64,000 nt of DNA, from NCBI GenBank assembly GCA_947626815.1, contig CANQTN010000001.1, positions 80,483 through 144,482 on the forward strand, given 5' to 3'. Below, piece by piece: positions 51,152 through 59,813 of this stretch. The notes beneath the pieces are model-generated. The model saw nothing but the letters and a program-made list of their open reading frames with translations, made no database searches and was not told where the DNA came from. The translations under genes were made by a program, and so were the position numbers. Every line of letters starts with the position of its first letter. Position 1 is the first letter of the stretch. This stretch comes from an uncultured Clostridia bacterium. Its GTDB lineage: Bacteria > Bacillota > Clostridia > TANB77 > CAG-508.

Positions 51152-51180
51152 TTTACAAATTATAAAAAATGTGTTAAAAT
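51152..51180 (+). promoter_or_regulatory. Promoter of tRNA-Arg(CCU)
   Basis: TTTACA (51152-51157), 17 bases, TAAAAT (51175-51180). Confidence 0.7.
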
Positions 51181-51197
51181 ATGAATACATGAAAAAT

Positions 51198-51273
51198 GTG
51201 CCCATAGCTCAGCAGGATAGAGCAATTGCCTCCTAAGCAGTAGATGGGGGTTCGAGTCCCTCTGGGCATACCA
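51198..51273 (+). tRNA. tRNA-Arg, anticodon CCU
   Basis: Acceptor GTGCCCA pairs with TGGGCAT (one G-U), D arm GCTC/GAGC, anticodon loop CTCCTAA gives CCU, T arm GGGGGTTCGAGTCCC, discriminator A and encoded CCA. It reads AGG. It cannot read CGG, the codon of the frameshift sites, so its presence does not explain them. Confidence 0.93.
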
Positions 51274-51311
51274 TTTTTTAAAATAACATGGATAAAGGAC
51301 AAGTGGTTATT

Positions 51312-51780
51312 ATGACAGTACAGGAAAAGTTTATGCGGAGAAGCTATAAAAGAAGCAAAAAAAGCATATGAAAAGTTGGAAATACCAGTAGGATGTGTAA
51401 TAGTAAAAGATGGTAAAATAATTGCAAGGGCGTATAATCAAAAGGAAGCGAAATCAGATACAACAAAACATGCAGAAATAGTAGCAATTCAAAAAGCTAG
51501 TAAAAAATTAAATGCATGGAGGTTAATAAATTGTGAGATGTATGTTACATTAGAACCATGTCCGATGTGTGCAGGAGCATTAATACAATCAAGAATAAAA
51601 AAGGTTTATATAGGTACAATGGATGAAAAAACAGGAGCATGTGGTTCTGTTTTAAGTTTATTAGATGACTATAAATTTAATCATAAGGTAGATGTAGAAA
51701 AGGGGATAAGAAAAGAAGAATGTGCAAATATATTAAAAGATTTTTTTAAGGAGTTACGACAAATAAAAAACAAAAATTAA
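51312..51780 (+). CDS. tadA: tRNA-specific adenosine deaminase TadA, +1 frameshift at CGG
   Basis: With a +1 step at in-frame CGG 51336 (ninth codon) the protein has about 155 residues, the normal TadA length, and starts MTVQEKFM then (G or R)EAIKEAKKAYEKLEIPVG. Without it a UGA stops translation after about 19 codons. The zinc and active-site motifs HAEIVAI and PCPMCAGALIQSRI are intact. TadA deaminates A34 of tRNA-Arg(ACG) to inosine, which lets one tRNA read CGU, CGC and CGA but not CGG. It is essential in most bacteria, so a broken gene is unlikely. Ribosome site AAAGGAC before the ATG at 51312. Confidence 0.9.
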
Positions 51781-51802
51781 TAAATATAACTGAGGAGGAA
51801 AA

Positions 51803-52555
51803 ATGATAAAGAGATTAAAAAATATAGCTAATAAAAGGTATTTTCATACAATTATAATATGTTTAATAATTTTTATTCTCTTATTTATATTAGGAATTAT
51901 AATATTAAAATATAATATTGAAGGCGAGACAAATATGCCATTTGAACTTACAAAAATATCTATTATAAGTTCGTCAGAAGGTTTAGATGTAGAATCAGTG
52001 GAAACAAAATGGGCATTTGATGTATATCAAAGTAATGATATATACTTATATATTGACAAAAATAAAAATTATAAAAAAACTGAAGCAATAGAATCAATTA
52101 TTATTGATAATATAAATGTTGACTCTCAAAAAAAAGATAATGTAAAAATATATAAACCAGACTTAGAAAATGAAAATCAGATATTTAAAAATGTAGAAAG
52201 TAATGTTGTAAATAAACTAGAATATAAAGGAACAATGGAATCAAGTTTAAAACATTTATTAATTTCAAATCAAGGTGGAATAGTAGCTTTTAGATGTTCA
52301 AAAGATAATTTAGCAAGATATACTTCAAATGATGAAGAAATCAAACATCAAGAATTGTTAAAAAAAGCTCAAATAAATCAACAAGAACTAGATATGACAC
52401 TTACTTTTGATTTAACAATAAAATTAGCAGAAAGTAATCAATATAAAACAACAATAAATTTGAAATTACCAATAGAAAACGTAATTGAACAAGGCACTGC
52501 ATCAAAAGAAATAACGAATCTTAAGGACTTTATCTTTAAAAGGGTAAATAATTAA
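51803..52555 (+). CDS. Hypothetical single-pass membrane protein
   Basis: 250 residues, one transmembrane helix (about residues 16-37), then an extracytoplasmic beta-rich domain with FELTKISIISSSEGLDVE and KWAFDVYQSNDIYLYI. A good GGAGG ribosome site and the close position after tadA suggest a shared transcript. I do not recognise a family with known function. Confidence 0.7.
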   Translation: MIKRLKNIANKRYFHTIIICLIIFILLFILGIIILKYNIEGETNMPFELTKISIISSSEGLDVESVETKWAFDVYQSNDIYLYIDKNKNYKKTEAIESIIIDNINVDSQKKDNVKIYKPDLENENQIFKNVESNVVNKLEYKGTMESSLKHLLISNQGGIVAFRCSKDNLARYTSNDEEIKHQELLKKAQINQQELDMTLTFDLTIKLAESNQYKTTINLKLPIENVIEQGTASKEITNLKDFIFKRVNN

Positions 52556-52634
52556 TATAAATATTTGTAGATGGAAAATGGAAAAAATTATTTGAGGTAA
52601 ATATTATTGGCAGTAAAAATTTAATCTAAACTAC

Positions 52635-52663
52635 TTGATAAAATATAAAATTCAGTATATAAT
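52635..52663 (+). promoter_or_regulatory. Promoter of the SRP RNA gene
   Basis: TTGATA (52635-52640), 17 bases, TATAAT (52658-52663), seven bases before the RNA start. Confidence 0.8.
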
Positions 52664-52670
52664 ACAACTG

Positions 52671-52808
52671 GTTGTTAGCTTAATCTTTGTATGGAGAGAA
52701 TCCAATAAAGACCTATGAATCTTGTCAGGTCCGGAAGGAAGCAGCAATAAGTAGTCATCTTTATGTGGAGTCTTTCCATAGAGAGATTAAGAAAACAACT
52801 ATTTTTTG
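52671..52808 (+). ncRNA. ffs: Signal recognition particle RNA, small bacterial type
   Basis: The apical domain GTCAGGTCCGGAAGGAAGCA (about 52724-52743) is the SRP54-binding helix 8 with its GGAA tetraloop. Long complementary arms surround it: GTTGTTAGCTTAATCT with AGATTAAGAAAACAAC. The U-rich ATTTTTT after it terminates it. With Ffh it guides membrane proteins to the translocon. It stands directly before dnaX, the usual Firmicute position. Confidence 0.93.
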
Positions 52809-52825
52809 ATAGGAGATGATAAATT

Positions 52826-54460
52826 ATGGGGTATACAGCTCTTTATCGAAAATTTAGACCATTAACATTTACGGAAATGGTAGGGCAGGAACATATAACA
52901 AAAACACTAAGGAATCAAATTATAGCAGATAGAGTAGGACATGCATATTTATTTAATGGGGGACGAGGAACAGGAAAAACGTCAGCGGCAAAAATTTTAG
53001 CGAGAGCAATAAATTGTTTAAATCCTAAAGATGGAGAACCTTGTAATGAATGTGAAATATGTAAAGGTGCTATTTCTGGTTCTTTGACTGATATTGTAGA
53101 AATGGATGCAGCATCAAATAATAGTGTTGAAGATATTAGAAGTATAAGAGAAGAAGTAAATTTTCTACCAACAAAAGCAAAATATAGAATATATATAATA
53201 GATGAGGTGCACATGTTATCAACAGGTGCTTTTAATGCATTATTAAAAACATTAGAAGAGCCACCTCAACATGTAAAATTTATTTTAGCAACAACAGAAC
53301 CTCAAAAATTACCAGCAACAATATTATCTAGATGTCAAAGATTTGATTTTAAAAGAATTTCAAATGAAGACATAATAAAAAGGCTAGAAATTGTATGTAA
53401 AGAAAGTAACATAGAAGCAACAAAAGGAGCATTAAATGTTATTGCTGCTTTATCAGAAGGTGCGATGAGAGATAGTTTATCAATTTTAGAAAGATGTATA
53501 CAAGATGGAGAAAATAAAATTGATGATGATAAAGTAAAAGATTTAGTAGGTATTCCTAAAGTTACATTTGTAAGTGGCATTATAAAATCAATTGTAGAAT
53601 ATGATGTAAATAGGGCTTTACAAAATATAGAACAAATTCTAAATGAAGGAAAAGATATTAATAACTTAATTTGGGAAATGATAAAATATAGTAAAGATAT
53701 ATTAGTATATCAGTCAACTAAAAAACTAGATTTATATAATGAAGAAGAGTTAAATCAAATAAAGGAATTTGCTCAAAATATTTCTCAAAGTAGATGGATT
53801 AATTTAATTGAAAAATTTTCTTTATTGGAAAATGAAATAAAATGGACAACTCAAAAGACAATTGTATTTCAAGCAGGAATTATAAGACTATGTAATAATC
53901 AATTAAGTGATAGCAATAATATAGAGGAAAGAGTAGAAAAAATAGAACAATATTTAAGATCAGGTAATATGTCAATTCAAATTAATAGTGCGAATAGAAA
54001 TAAAGAGAATAATTTACAAAAATATCAAGTAAATGAAAAAATGCCTAAAATGGATGAGCCTGATAGTGAAAAAATAAATAAAGACATTCAAAAAAATATA
54101 TCAAAAACTAAAAATTTTTCAAACAAAACTGAAGAATATTGGCCACAAATTATAAATGACTTAAAGCAAAATGGTAAAATTGTGTTATATACTAATTTAA
54201 TGGGAACAAAAGCAACACAAATAAATGATATGACAATTGGAATTGAATTTCCAAAAGGATTAACTCCATTTGGGAAAACGGTATTAGAAAAACAAGAAAA
54301 TATAAGAGAAATTTCAAAATTAGTATCAATAGCATGTGGAAAAGAAATGCAAATAAAATATATTATGTCGCAAGAAAATAAAAATACAGTAATGTCAAAA
54401 GAAGAGAGTATACAAAAATTTGCTAATCAATCAGATATACCGTTTAATATTATAGATTAA
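52826..54460 (+). CDS. dnaX: DNA polymerase III subunit gamma/tau
   Basis: 544 residues. Walker A GGRGTGKTSAAK (about 44-55), zinc module CLNPKDGEPCNECEIC (about 63-78), Walker B IDEVHMLS and the SRC motif LSRCQRF. The C-terminal part (about 370-544) is poorly conserved, as usual for tau. It loads the sliding clamp and couples the polymerases. No clear slippery heptamer with a hairpin was seen, so I expect a single product. It is followed by ybaB and recR, the standard order. Confidence 0.96.
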   Translation: MGYTALYRKFRPLTFTEMVGQEHITKTLRNQIIADRVGHAYLFNGGRGTGKTSAAKILARAINCLNPKDGEPCNECEICKGAISGSLTDIVEMDAASNNSVEDIRSIREEVNFLPTKAKYRIYIIDEVHMLSTGAFNALLKTLEEPPQHVKFILATTEPQKLPATILSRCQRFDFKRISNEDIIKRLEIVCKESNIEATKGALNVIAALSEGAMRDSLSILERCIQDGENKIDDDKVKDLVGIPKVTFVSGIIKSIVEYDVNRALQNIEQILNEGKDINNLIWEMIKYSKDILVYQSTKKLDLYNEEELNQIKEFAQNISQSRWINLIEKFSLLENEIKWTTQKTIVFQAGIIRLCNNQLSDSNNIEERVEKIEQYLRSGNMSIQINSANRNKENNLQKYQVNEKMPKMDEPDSEKINKDIQKNISKTKNFSNKTEEYWPQIINDLKQNGKIVLYTNLMGTKATQINDMTIGIEFPKGLTPFGKTVLEKQENIREISKLVSIACGKEMQIKYIMSQENKNTVMSKEESIQKFANQSDIPFNIID

Positions 54461-54481
54461 AAAAGAAAGGAGAAATAAAAA

Positions 54482-54826
54482 ATGAGTAAAAGAGGAGGAT
54501 TCCCAGGAGGAATGGGAGGATTTGGAGGAATGAATCTTAATAACTTGATGAAAGAAGCAAAAAAAATGCAGGCAGATATGGAAAAATCACAAGCAGAATT
54601 AGCAGTAAAAGAATTTGATGCATCAGCTGGTGGTGGAGCAGTTACCATAAAGGTGTCAGGAGAGAAAGTAATAAAAGAAATTAAAATAAAGCCAGAAGTT
54701 GTAGATCCAGAAGATGTTGAAATGTTAGAAGATTTGATTTTAACTTGTGCAAATGAAGCATTACGAAAAGTAGATAGTGAACAAGCTGCACAATTAGGGA
54801 AATATAATATACCAGGAATTATGTAA
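54482..54826 (+). CDS. ebfC: YbaB/EbfC nucleoid-associated protein
   Basis: 114 residues with a Gly/Phe/Met-rich start (GGFPGGMGGFGGMN), a helix NNLMKEAKKMQADMEKSQAE, and the beta part VKISG-like GAVTIKVSGEKVIKEIKI. It forms DNA-binding dimers. GAAAGGAG ribosome site, between dnaX and recR as in most Firmicutes. Confidence 0.94.
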   Translation: MSKRGGFPGGMGGFGGMNLNNLMKEAKKMQADMEKSQAELAVKEFDASAGGGAVTIKVSGEKVIKEIKIKPEVVDPEDVEMLEDLILTCANEALRKVDSEQAAQLGKYNIPGIM

Positions 54827-54841
54827 GGAAGGAATATAGAA

Positions 54842-55441
54842 ATGTCATTGTATTCACCATCTATTGAAAGATTGATAGAAAGTTTTGAAAAATTGCCAAG
54901 TATTGGGCATAAAACAGCAGCAAGACTTGCTTTTTATATATTAAACAGCTCAGAAGAAGAGACAAATGATTTTATAAGTTCTATTATTAATGCAAAGAAA
55001 AATTTAAAATATTGTAGTAAATGTTTCAACATTTCAGACACAGATCCGTGTTTAATATGTGGAAATCCTAAAAGAGATTTATCTATTATATGTGTTGTAG
55101 AAGATGTAAGAGACATAGTGGCAATGGAAAAAACACATGAATTTAAGGGAGTTTATCATGTTTTGCATGGTTCTATATCACCAATGAATGGTATAGGACC
55201 AGATGATATAAAAATAAAAGAACTTTTAGCAAGATTAATGGATGGGCAAGTAAAAGAAGTAATATTAGCTACAAATCCAAGAGTAGAGGGAGAAGCAACA
55301 GCGATGTATTTATCTAAATTGATAAAACCGTTAGGAATTAAAGTAACTAGAATAGCACATGGAATTCCTGTTGGTGGAGACTTAGAATATACAGATGAGA
55401 TAACATTAACGAAGGCATTAGAAGGAAGGCGAGAACTTTAA
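54842..55441 (+). CDS. recR: Recombination mediator protein RecR
   Basis: 199 residues, the normal length. Helix-hairpin-helix [15 protein letters not shown] (about 17-31), zinc finger [16 protein letters not shown] (about 59-74), TOPRIM domain with [14 protein letters not shown] and [12 protein letters not shown], and the end [20 protein letters not shown]. With RecF and RecO it loads RecA at gaps. 15 bases after ebfC, with GGAAGGAA. Confidence 0.96.
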   Translation: MSLYSPSIERLIESFEKLPSIGHKTAARLAFYILNSSEEETNDFISSIINAKKNLKYCSKCFNISDTDPCLICGNPKRDLSIICVVEDVRDIVAMEKTHEFKGVYHVLHGSISPMNGIGPDDIKIKELLARLMDGQVKEVILATNPRVEGEATAMYLSKLIKPLGIKVTRIAHGIPVGGDLEYTDEITLTKALEGRREL

Positions 55442-55517
55442 ATCTTAGTTCTGTTTTTATATTCTAGGAAAGTCATCGTAAAAAAAACGATAGACTTTCC
55501 GTTTTTTTACATTTCAG

Positions 55518-55756
55518 CATGATTGGAAGTAATTCCTTTTAGCAGGGACCTTATTCAAAAAAAATACATTCAAAAGTTCGTTCAAGAAGATTTAAATAAG
55601 AAGTTCTAAAATAATTTTATGGCACCCTTTCATGTCAAGCATGAACATTTTCCATAAAATAATTAAAGAACTTCTATATTAAATTTCTTTCAATTCACTT
55701 TTTCATTTATTTTTTTTGAATAAGGTCCCTGCTAAAAGGAACTATTTTCAATCATG
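55518..55756. repeat. Palindromic element, family Z
   Basis: Arms CATGATTGGAAGTAATTCC and complement, then TTAGCAGGGACCTTATTCAA and complement, around the same core as at 48171 (TTCGTTCAAGAAGATTTAA, TTTTATGGCACCCTTTCATG, CATTTTCCATAAAAT). The arms differ from those at 48171 but are self-complementary. The stretch 55442-55517 before it holds another short hairpin (ATCG... CGAT, GACTTTCC) that probably terminates recR. Confidence 0.75.
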
Positions 55757-55814
55757 TAAAAGTGTAGGAAAAGAACGTTTTTAATTTCCAATTGTGATGA
55801 TAAAGAAAATGTTT

Positions 55815-56945
55815 TTAATTTTTTTCAATAATAATTTTACAAATATCTCTTGTTGAGTTAGGTTTACTAAGTAAACTAGCATTTAATTTCATCAAAGTTA
55901 ATTTATTAGGGTTTTTAAATAAGTCGGTTAATACAGAATCTATATCATCATCTTTTTTTAACCAAATACATACACCTTGCTCTTCTAGGAATTTAGCATT
56001 TTCTTCTTCTTGACCAGGAATTGGATTAATAACAATCATAGGTAAATTTGATGCTAGACTTTCTGTAGTAGTCATACCACCTGGTTTTGATACTACTAAA
56101 TCAGAAATGCTCATAAGTTCGGGAATTTGGTCTGTGAATTCTAATACTTTTACGCGTTTTTGGGCATTATTTTTTTCTACAATTTCATCAAATTTTATTT
56201 TCATTTTTTCATTTTTTCCAGCAATTGCAATAATTTGAATATTTTCATGTATTTTTATAAGAGAATCCAAAATGTCAAAAGTTTTGGACTTTCCTAAACC
56301 AAATTCTCCGCCACCAAAGAATAAAATATTTAATTTTCCATCTTCTAATTGATAATTATTTAAAATTTCTTTTCTATCATATTTTTGTAAAAATCTGCTA
56401 GATAAAGGTATGCCAGTAATGAAAATTTTATTTGAATCTATATTTTTTTCAATTAAGTAATTTTTCATATTATCATTTGAAACAAAGTAAAAATCAGTAA
56501 AATCTTTACCTATGAGCCATTGATCATGAGGTGCAAAGTCTGTCATAATTGTTGCAATTTTAGCAAAAATTTTATGTTTCCTTTTTAAATAGCTACACAT
56601 TTGACTACCAAATGGATGTGTAGAAATAATTATGTCAGGCTTTTTTTGCCTAAGTAATCTGAGTAATTTTATTGCCATAATTTTATTAGCCCTTGTAGAA
56701 AGATGTGCTAGAGGTCCTTTTTGAGAATCATTATATATTCTACCCCAAACCCAAGGTGCTTTTTTTGCAGCTTCTCTATATGCGGTTGTTGTAACTTTTT
56801 CTACTGTTTTATTTACATATTTCATACAATCTATTAGTTCGACTGAGTAATCTTTATAATTATTTATAATATATTCAGCTATGGACTTTGCAGCATTTAA
56901 GTGACCACCACCGTAAGAAGCATAAAATATCAAAATATTTTTCAT
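55815..56945 (-). CDS. MGDG synthase/UgtP-type glycosyltransferase
   Basis: 376 residues, GT-B fold. FYASYGGGHLNAAKSIAEYI near the start belongs to the MGDG_synth domain; TDFAPHDQWLIG, FFGGGEFGLGKS and the donor-binding SKPGGMTTTESLAS (about 287-300) with NPIPGQEEENA are typical of UgtP/YpfP-like and MurG-like enzymes. It likely adds glucose or galactose to diacylglycerol at the inner face of the membrane, giving the glycolipid anchor of lipoteichoic acid. Together with pgcA, the UDP-sugar pyrophosphorylase and the LtaS-like protein this suggests a glycolipid/LTA route. Confidence 0.87.
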   Translation of the reverse strand: MKNILIFYASYGGGHLNAAKSIAEYIINNYKDYSVELIDCMKYVNKTVEKVTTTAYREAAKKAPWVWGRIYNDSQKGPLAHLSTRANKIMAIKLLRLLRQKKPDIIISTHPFGSQMCSYLKRKHKIFAKIATIMTDFAPHDQWLIGKDFTDFYFVSNDNMKNYLIEKNIDSNKIFITGIPLSSRFLQKYDRKEILNNYQLEDGKLNILFFGGGEFGLGKSKTFDILDSLIKIHENIQIIAIAGKNEKMKIKFDEIVEKNNAQKRVKVLEFTDQIPELMSISDLVVSKPGGMTTTESLASNLPMIVINPIPGQEEENAKFLEEQGVCIWLKKDDDIDSVLTDLFKNPNKLTLMKLNASLLSKPNSTRDICKIIIEKN

Positions 56946-57115
56946 GTATTACATTCTCCTTTAAAATATACAATATTAGATGAATACTATTTTATCATAA
57001 AAAAAATAAAATTTCAAAAAATGGAATATTTTTTATTAAAAGTGCAAAACTAAAATTAGAATTTAGATAAAATAATGAAAATCTGAATTAATATTAAAAA
57101 GAAAAAGGTGATTTT

Positions 57116-57595
57116 TTGAAATTTTCAATAAAAATAATAGTTACGTTTATATTATTGATCATAACGATTTTATTTTTTATGTTGTCAGGAATAAATATAG
57201 GCGATAAAAAGAAAAGTTATGCTGCAACTTCTAATAATGCATCAGATATACAATTAATGGCAAGGGCAATAAATGGAGAAGCACGAGGCGAGCCATATGA
57301 AGGACAAGTTGCAGTAGGTGCAGTTATTTTAAATAGAGTAAAAAGCTCAAAATTTCCAAATACAATATCAGGAGTAATTTATCAATCAGGAGCATTTACT
57401 GCAGTTGCAGACGGGCAAATAAATCATCCAATAGCAGAAAATGCAACAGTATATAAAGCAGCGCGTGATGCTATGAATGGTTGGGATCCAACAGGAGGAT
57501 GTATATATTATTTTAATCCAGCAACGGCAACTAATAAGTGGATATGGTCAAGACCACATGTAAAAACAATAGGAAAACATCGTTTTTGTAAATAA
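57116..57595 (+). CDS. sleB: Spore cortex-lytic enzyme SleB-type hydrolase
   Basis: 159 residues from TTG, preceded by AAAAGGTGAT. A signal/anchor segment (about residues 5-25) is followed by a Hydrolase_2 domain: MARAINGEARGEPYEGQVAV with the catalytic glutamate near residue 54, VILNRVKS, and the end KTIGKHRFCK. It lacks the N-terminal peptidoglycan-binding domain of Bacillus SleB, a common clostridial form. It degrades spore cortex during germination and depends on YpeB, encoded next. Confidence 0.9.
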   Translation: MKFSIKIIVTFILLIITILFFMLSGINIGDKKKSYAATSNNASDIQLMARAINGEARGEPYEGQVAVGAVILNRVKSSKFPNTISGVIYQSGAFTAVADGQINHPIAENATVYKAARDAMNGWDPTGGCIYYFNPATATNKWIWSRPHVKTIGKHRFCK

Positions 57596-57629
57596 TTAAA
57601 AAATAAAGTTTGAGAGGATTGAGTTTAAA

Positions 57630-59006
57630 ATGAATAAATTAGAAGACTGGAAAAATAGATTAAAAAAAGGACATATGCTAAGTGTAATATGTGTATTGTT
57701 AATAGTTGTTGTAGCACTTGGAATTATATTATATTCAAAACAAAGGGAATATAGGCAAGTATCAGAAAATAATTATAATATGGCATTTTATGAATTAGTA
57801 GATTATGTACAAAATGTGGAAACTTATCTTGCAAAATCATTAATTTCATCAACATCAGAACATGGGGCAGAGACATTAACAAATGTATGGAGAGAAGCAA
57901 ATTTAGCTCAAAGTTACTTATCAAGGTTGCCAGTAGAAAGTCAAGAATTGGAAAATACAGAAAAATTTTTAAATCAGGTAAGTGATTATAGTTATTCATT
58001 GTCCAGAAAAAATATTTATGATGAAGATTTATCACAAGAAGATTTAAAAAATTTAAAAGATTTACATTCATATAGTGTGGAACTGACAAATACTTTAAAT
58101 CAATTATCAGATGATTTAAATAATGGAAGATTTACATGGGGAGAGTTAACTAAGAAGGGAACAATTGCTTTTGCACAACAAGTAGATAATATTTCAAAGG
58201 AAAGTTTTAGTAATTTGGAAGAGAATTTTCATCAATATTCTGGTCTAATTTATGATGGAGCATTTTCAGAACATTTAACAAACAATGAAAAAAAAGGACT
58301 TACAGGTGAAGATATAGAAGAAGAGCAAGCAAAGAAAATAGCTAAAGAGTTTATTGGTAATGATAATGTAAAAGAAATTTCTAATTTAGGATTTTCAGAA
58401 AATGCAACTGTTCCAGCGTATGATTTTTCTGTTAAAGATAAACATGATGAAAATATAAATATATCTATTTCTAAAAAAGGTGGACATATTGTTTATATGA
58501 ATTCTAATAGACAAGTAAATACTGAGTCTATTTCACAAGAACAGGCAGATGCTAAGGCTAAAGAATATTTAGAGCAAAAAGGTTTTAAGAGTATGAAAGA
58601 AACATATTATTTAAAACAAGAAGGAATTGTAACAATAAATTATGCTTATTCTCAAGAAAATGTAATAATGTATCCTGATTTGATAAAGGTAAAAGTAGCT
58701 TTAGATAATGGAGAAATTTTAGGAATAGAGACAACTGGATATCTAAATAATCATGTAGAAATAAGGGATTTATCAAAAGTAAAAATAAGTATTGATGAAG
58801 CAAGAAAAACATTAAATGAAGGCTTAGAGATAGGAAGTGAAGGGTTAGCAGTAATTCCAACTGAATGGCAAACAGAGATATTATGTTATGAATTTAAAGG
58901 AAAAGTTGAGGATAGAGAATTTTTGGTTTATGTAAATGCTGAGAGTGGTAGAGAAGAAGACATTTTAATGATTACTAATACTCCTAATGGAACTTTGACA
59001 ATGTAA
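57630..59006 (+). CDS. ypeB: Germination protein YpeB
   Basis: 458 residues: one transmembrane helix (about 17-34), a helical N-terminal domain, and two or three PepSY-like units in the second half (QAKKIAKEFIGNDNVKEI near 233; QADAKAKEYLEQKGFKSM near 306). It stabilises SleB in the spore and inhibits it until germination. Directly behind sleB, with GAGAGGATTGAG as ribosome site. Confidence 0.93.
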   Translation: MNKLEDWKNRLKKGHMLSVICVLLIVVVALGIILYSKQREYRQVSENNYNMAFYELVDYVQNVETYLAKSLISSTSEHGAETLTNVWREANLAQSYLSRLPVESQELENTEKFLNQVSDYSYSLSRKNIYDEDLSQEDLKNLKDLHSYSVELTNTLNQLSDDLNNGRFTWGELTKKGTIAFAQQVDNISKESFSNLEENFHQYSGLIYDGAFSEHLTNNEKKGLTGEDIEEEQAKKIAKEFIGNDNVKEISNLGFSENATVPAYDFSVKDKHDENINISISKKGGHIVYMNSNRQVNTESISQEQADAKAKEYLEQKGFKSMKETYYLKQEGIVTINYAYSQENVIMYPDLIKVKVALDNGEILGIETTGYLNNHVEIRDLSKVKISIDEARKTLNEGLEIGSEGLAVIPTEWQTEILCYEFKGKVEDREFLVYVNAESGREEDILMITNTPNGTLTM

Positions 59007-59074
59007 AAAAAATGTGATATAATAGTTGTCATAACATATGTAATAAATTTTTTCAATTAAGTAAGGGGGAAAAA

Positions 59075-59719
59075 ATGATGAACGAGTTGAAAAAAATGGT
59101 AACACGGAATTTTAAAGCTACTAGTGTATTTTTAAATGCTGGTGTTGTAATTGCTTTTATAGGGCTATTTGTACCGGAGGTTAATTTAATGATAATAATT
59201 TGTTTGATGCTAGCGGCGTTTTCTTGCACGGCGGAAGGATACTTTGGAAAACAAGCGACAGAAAAGAAAAGAATACAACTGCGAGATATGCTAAAAAATG
59301 CTGAATGGTCCAAATTGAAATTAATTGATGAAGAATTATGTCAACAAATTTTCCAAGAAGCTATTAGAAGTGGCATCTTGAAAATAAAGATGAGTTATTC
59401 ATCTGGAAATCTAAAACTTTTTTTGGAAGAAGGGCGTTTTTTAATATTGTCTGATAATGACATATTGGATTATTTTGATGTAAACGAAAAGTTCACTGAA
59501 AAAGGAAAGATACGTGAAATAAAAGATGACATAATGAGATGCAATTACTCAGAAATAATTTTAGTTAACGAGAATTATAAGCAGAAGTTATTTCAATCAT
59601 GTGTAAAAAGAGGATTGGTAAGAATAATCGCAAAAAGTGATGAAATTACGATGGTCATTTTGTTTAAAACGTCGTATGTTTTTGTAGAATCAGCTGAGAA
59701 ATATTTTAAAATCGTGTAG
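59075..59719 (+). CDS. Hypothetical two-helix membrane protein of foreign composition; contains an in-frame CGG
   Basis: 214 residues: two hydrophobic segments (about 17-35 and 38-56) separated by a short turn, then a soluble domain with RMLKNAEW-like, GILKIKMSYSSGNLKLFLEEG and a closing repeat-like part. I do not recognise it. Codon choice differs from the neighbours, with clusters such as GCG GCG, ACG GCG and CCG GAG, which are rare in this window, so it was probably acquired recently. It has a CGG codon in frame at 59105 (codon 11) with an uninterrupted frame after it. A +1 step there would stop after about 19 residues. If CGG shifts the frame in this host, this gene would not give full-length product. 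Confidence 0.6.
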   Translation: MMNELKKMVTRNFKATSVFLNAGVVIAFIGLFVPEVNLMIIICLMLAAFSCTAEGYFGKQATEKKRIQLRDMLKNAEWSKLKLIDEELCQQIFQEAIRSGILKIKMSYSSGNLKLFLEEGRFLILSDNDILDYFDVNEKFTEKGKIREIKDDIMRCNYSEIILVNENYKQKLFQSCVKRGLVRIIAKSDEITMVILFKTSYVFVESAEKYFKIV

Positions 59720-59768
59720 ATAATGCAACAAATAAGTGTGTCAAGTTAGTAAAACTCGAAACATCAAA

Positions 59769-59797
59769 GGGGGGCGCAGTATTGCACCCCCCTAAAT
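59769..59797. terminator. Terminator between converging genes
   Basis: GGGGGGCGCA and TGCACCCCCC arms (one mismatch) with loop GTAT; a G+C-rich stem unusual for this genome and perhaps imported with the 59075 gene. Confidence 0.65.
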
Positions 59798-59813
59798 ACG
59801 TTTATAAATCAAT

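Noticed and set aside
51312..51780. tadA as a pseudogene or as a protein starting at an inner codon
   Set aside because: All catalytic motifs are intact. A start inside would lose the conserved first helix, while the ATG at 51312 with its ribosome site gives the full-length protein after one shift.
52826..54460. Programmed -1 frameshift in dnaX
   Set aside because: No clear slippery heptamer with a downstream hairpin was seen at the expected place.
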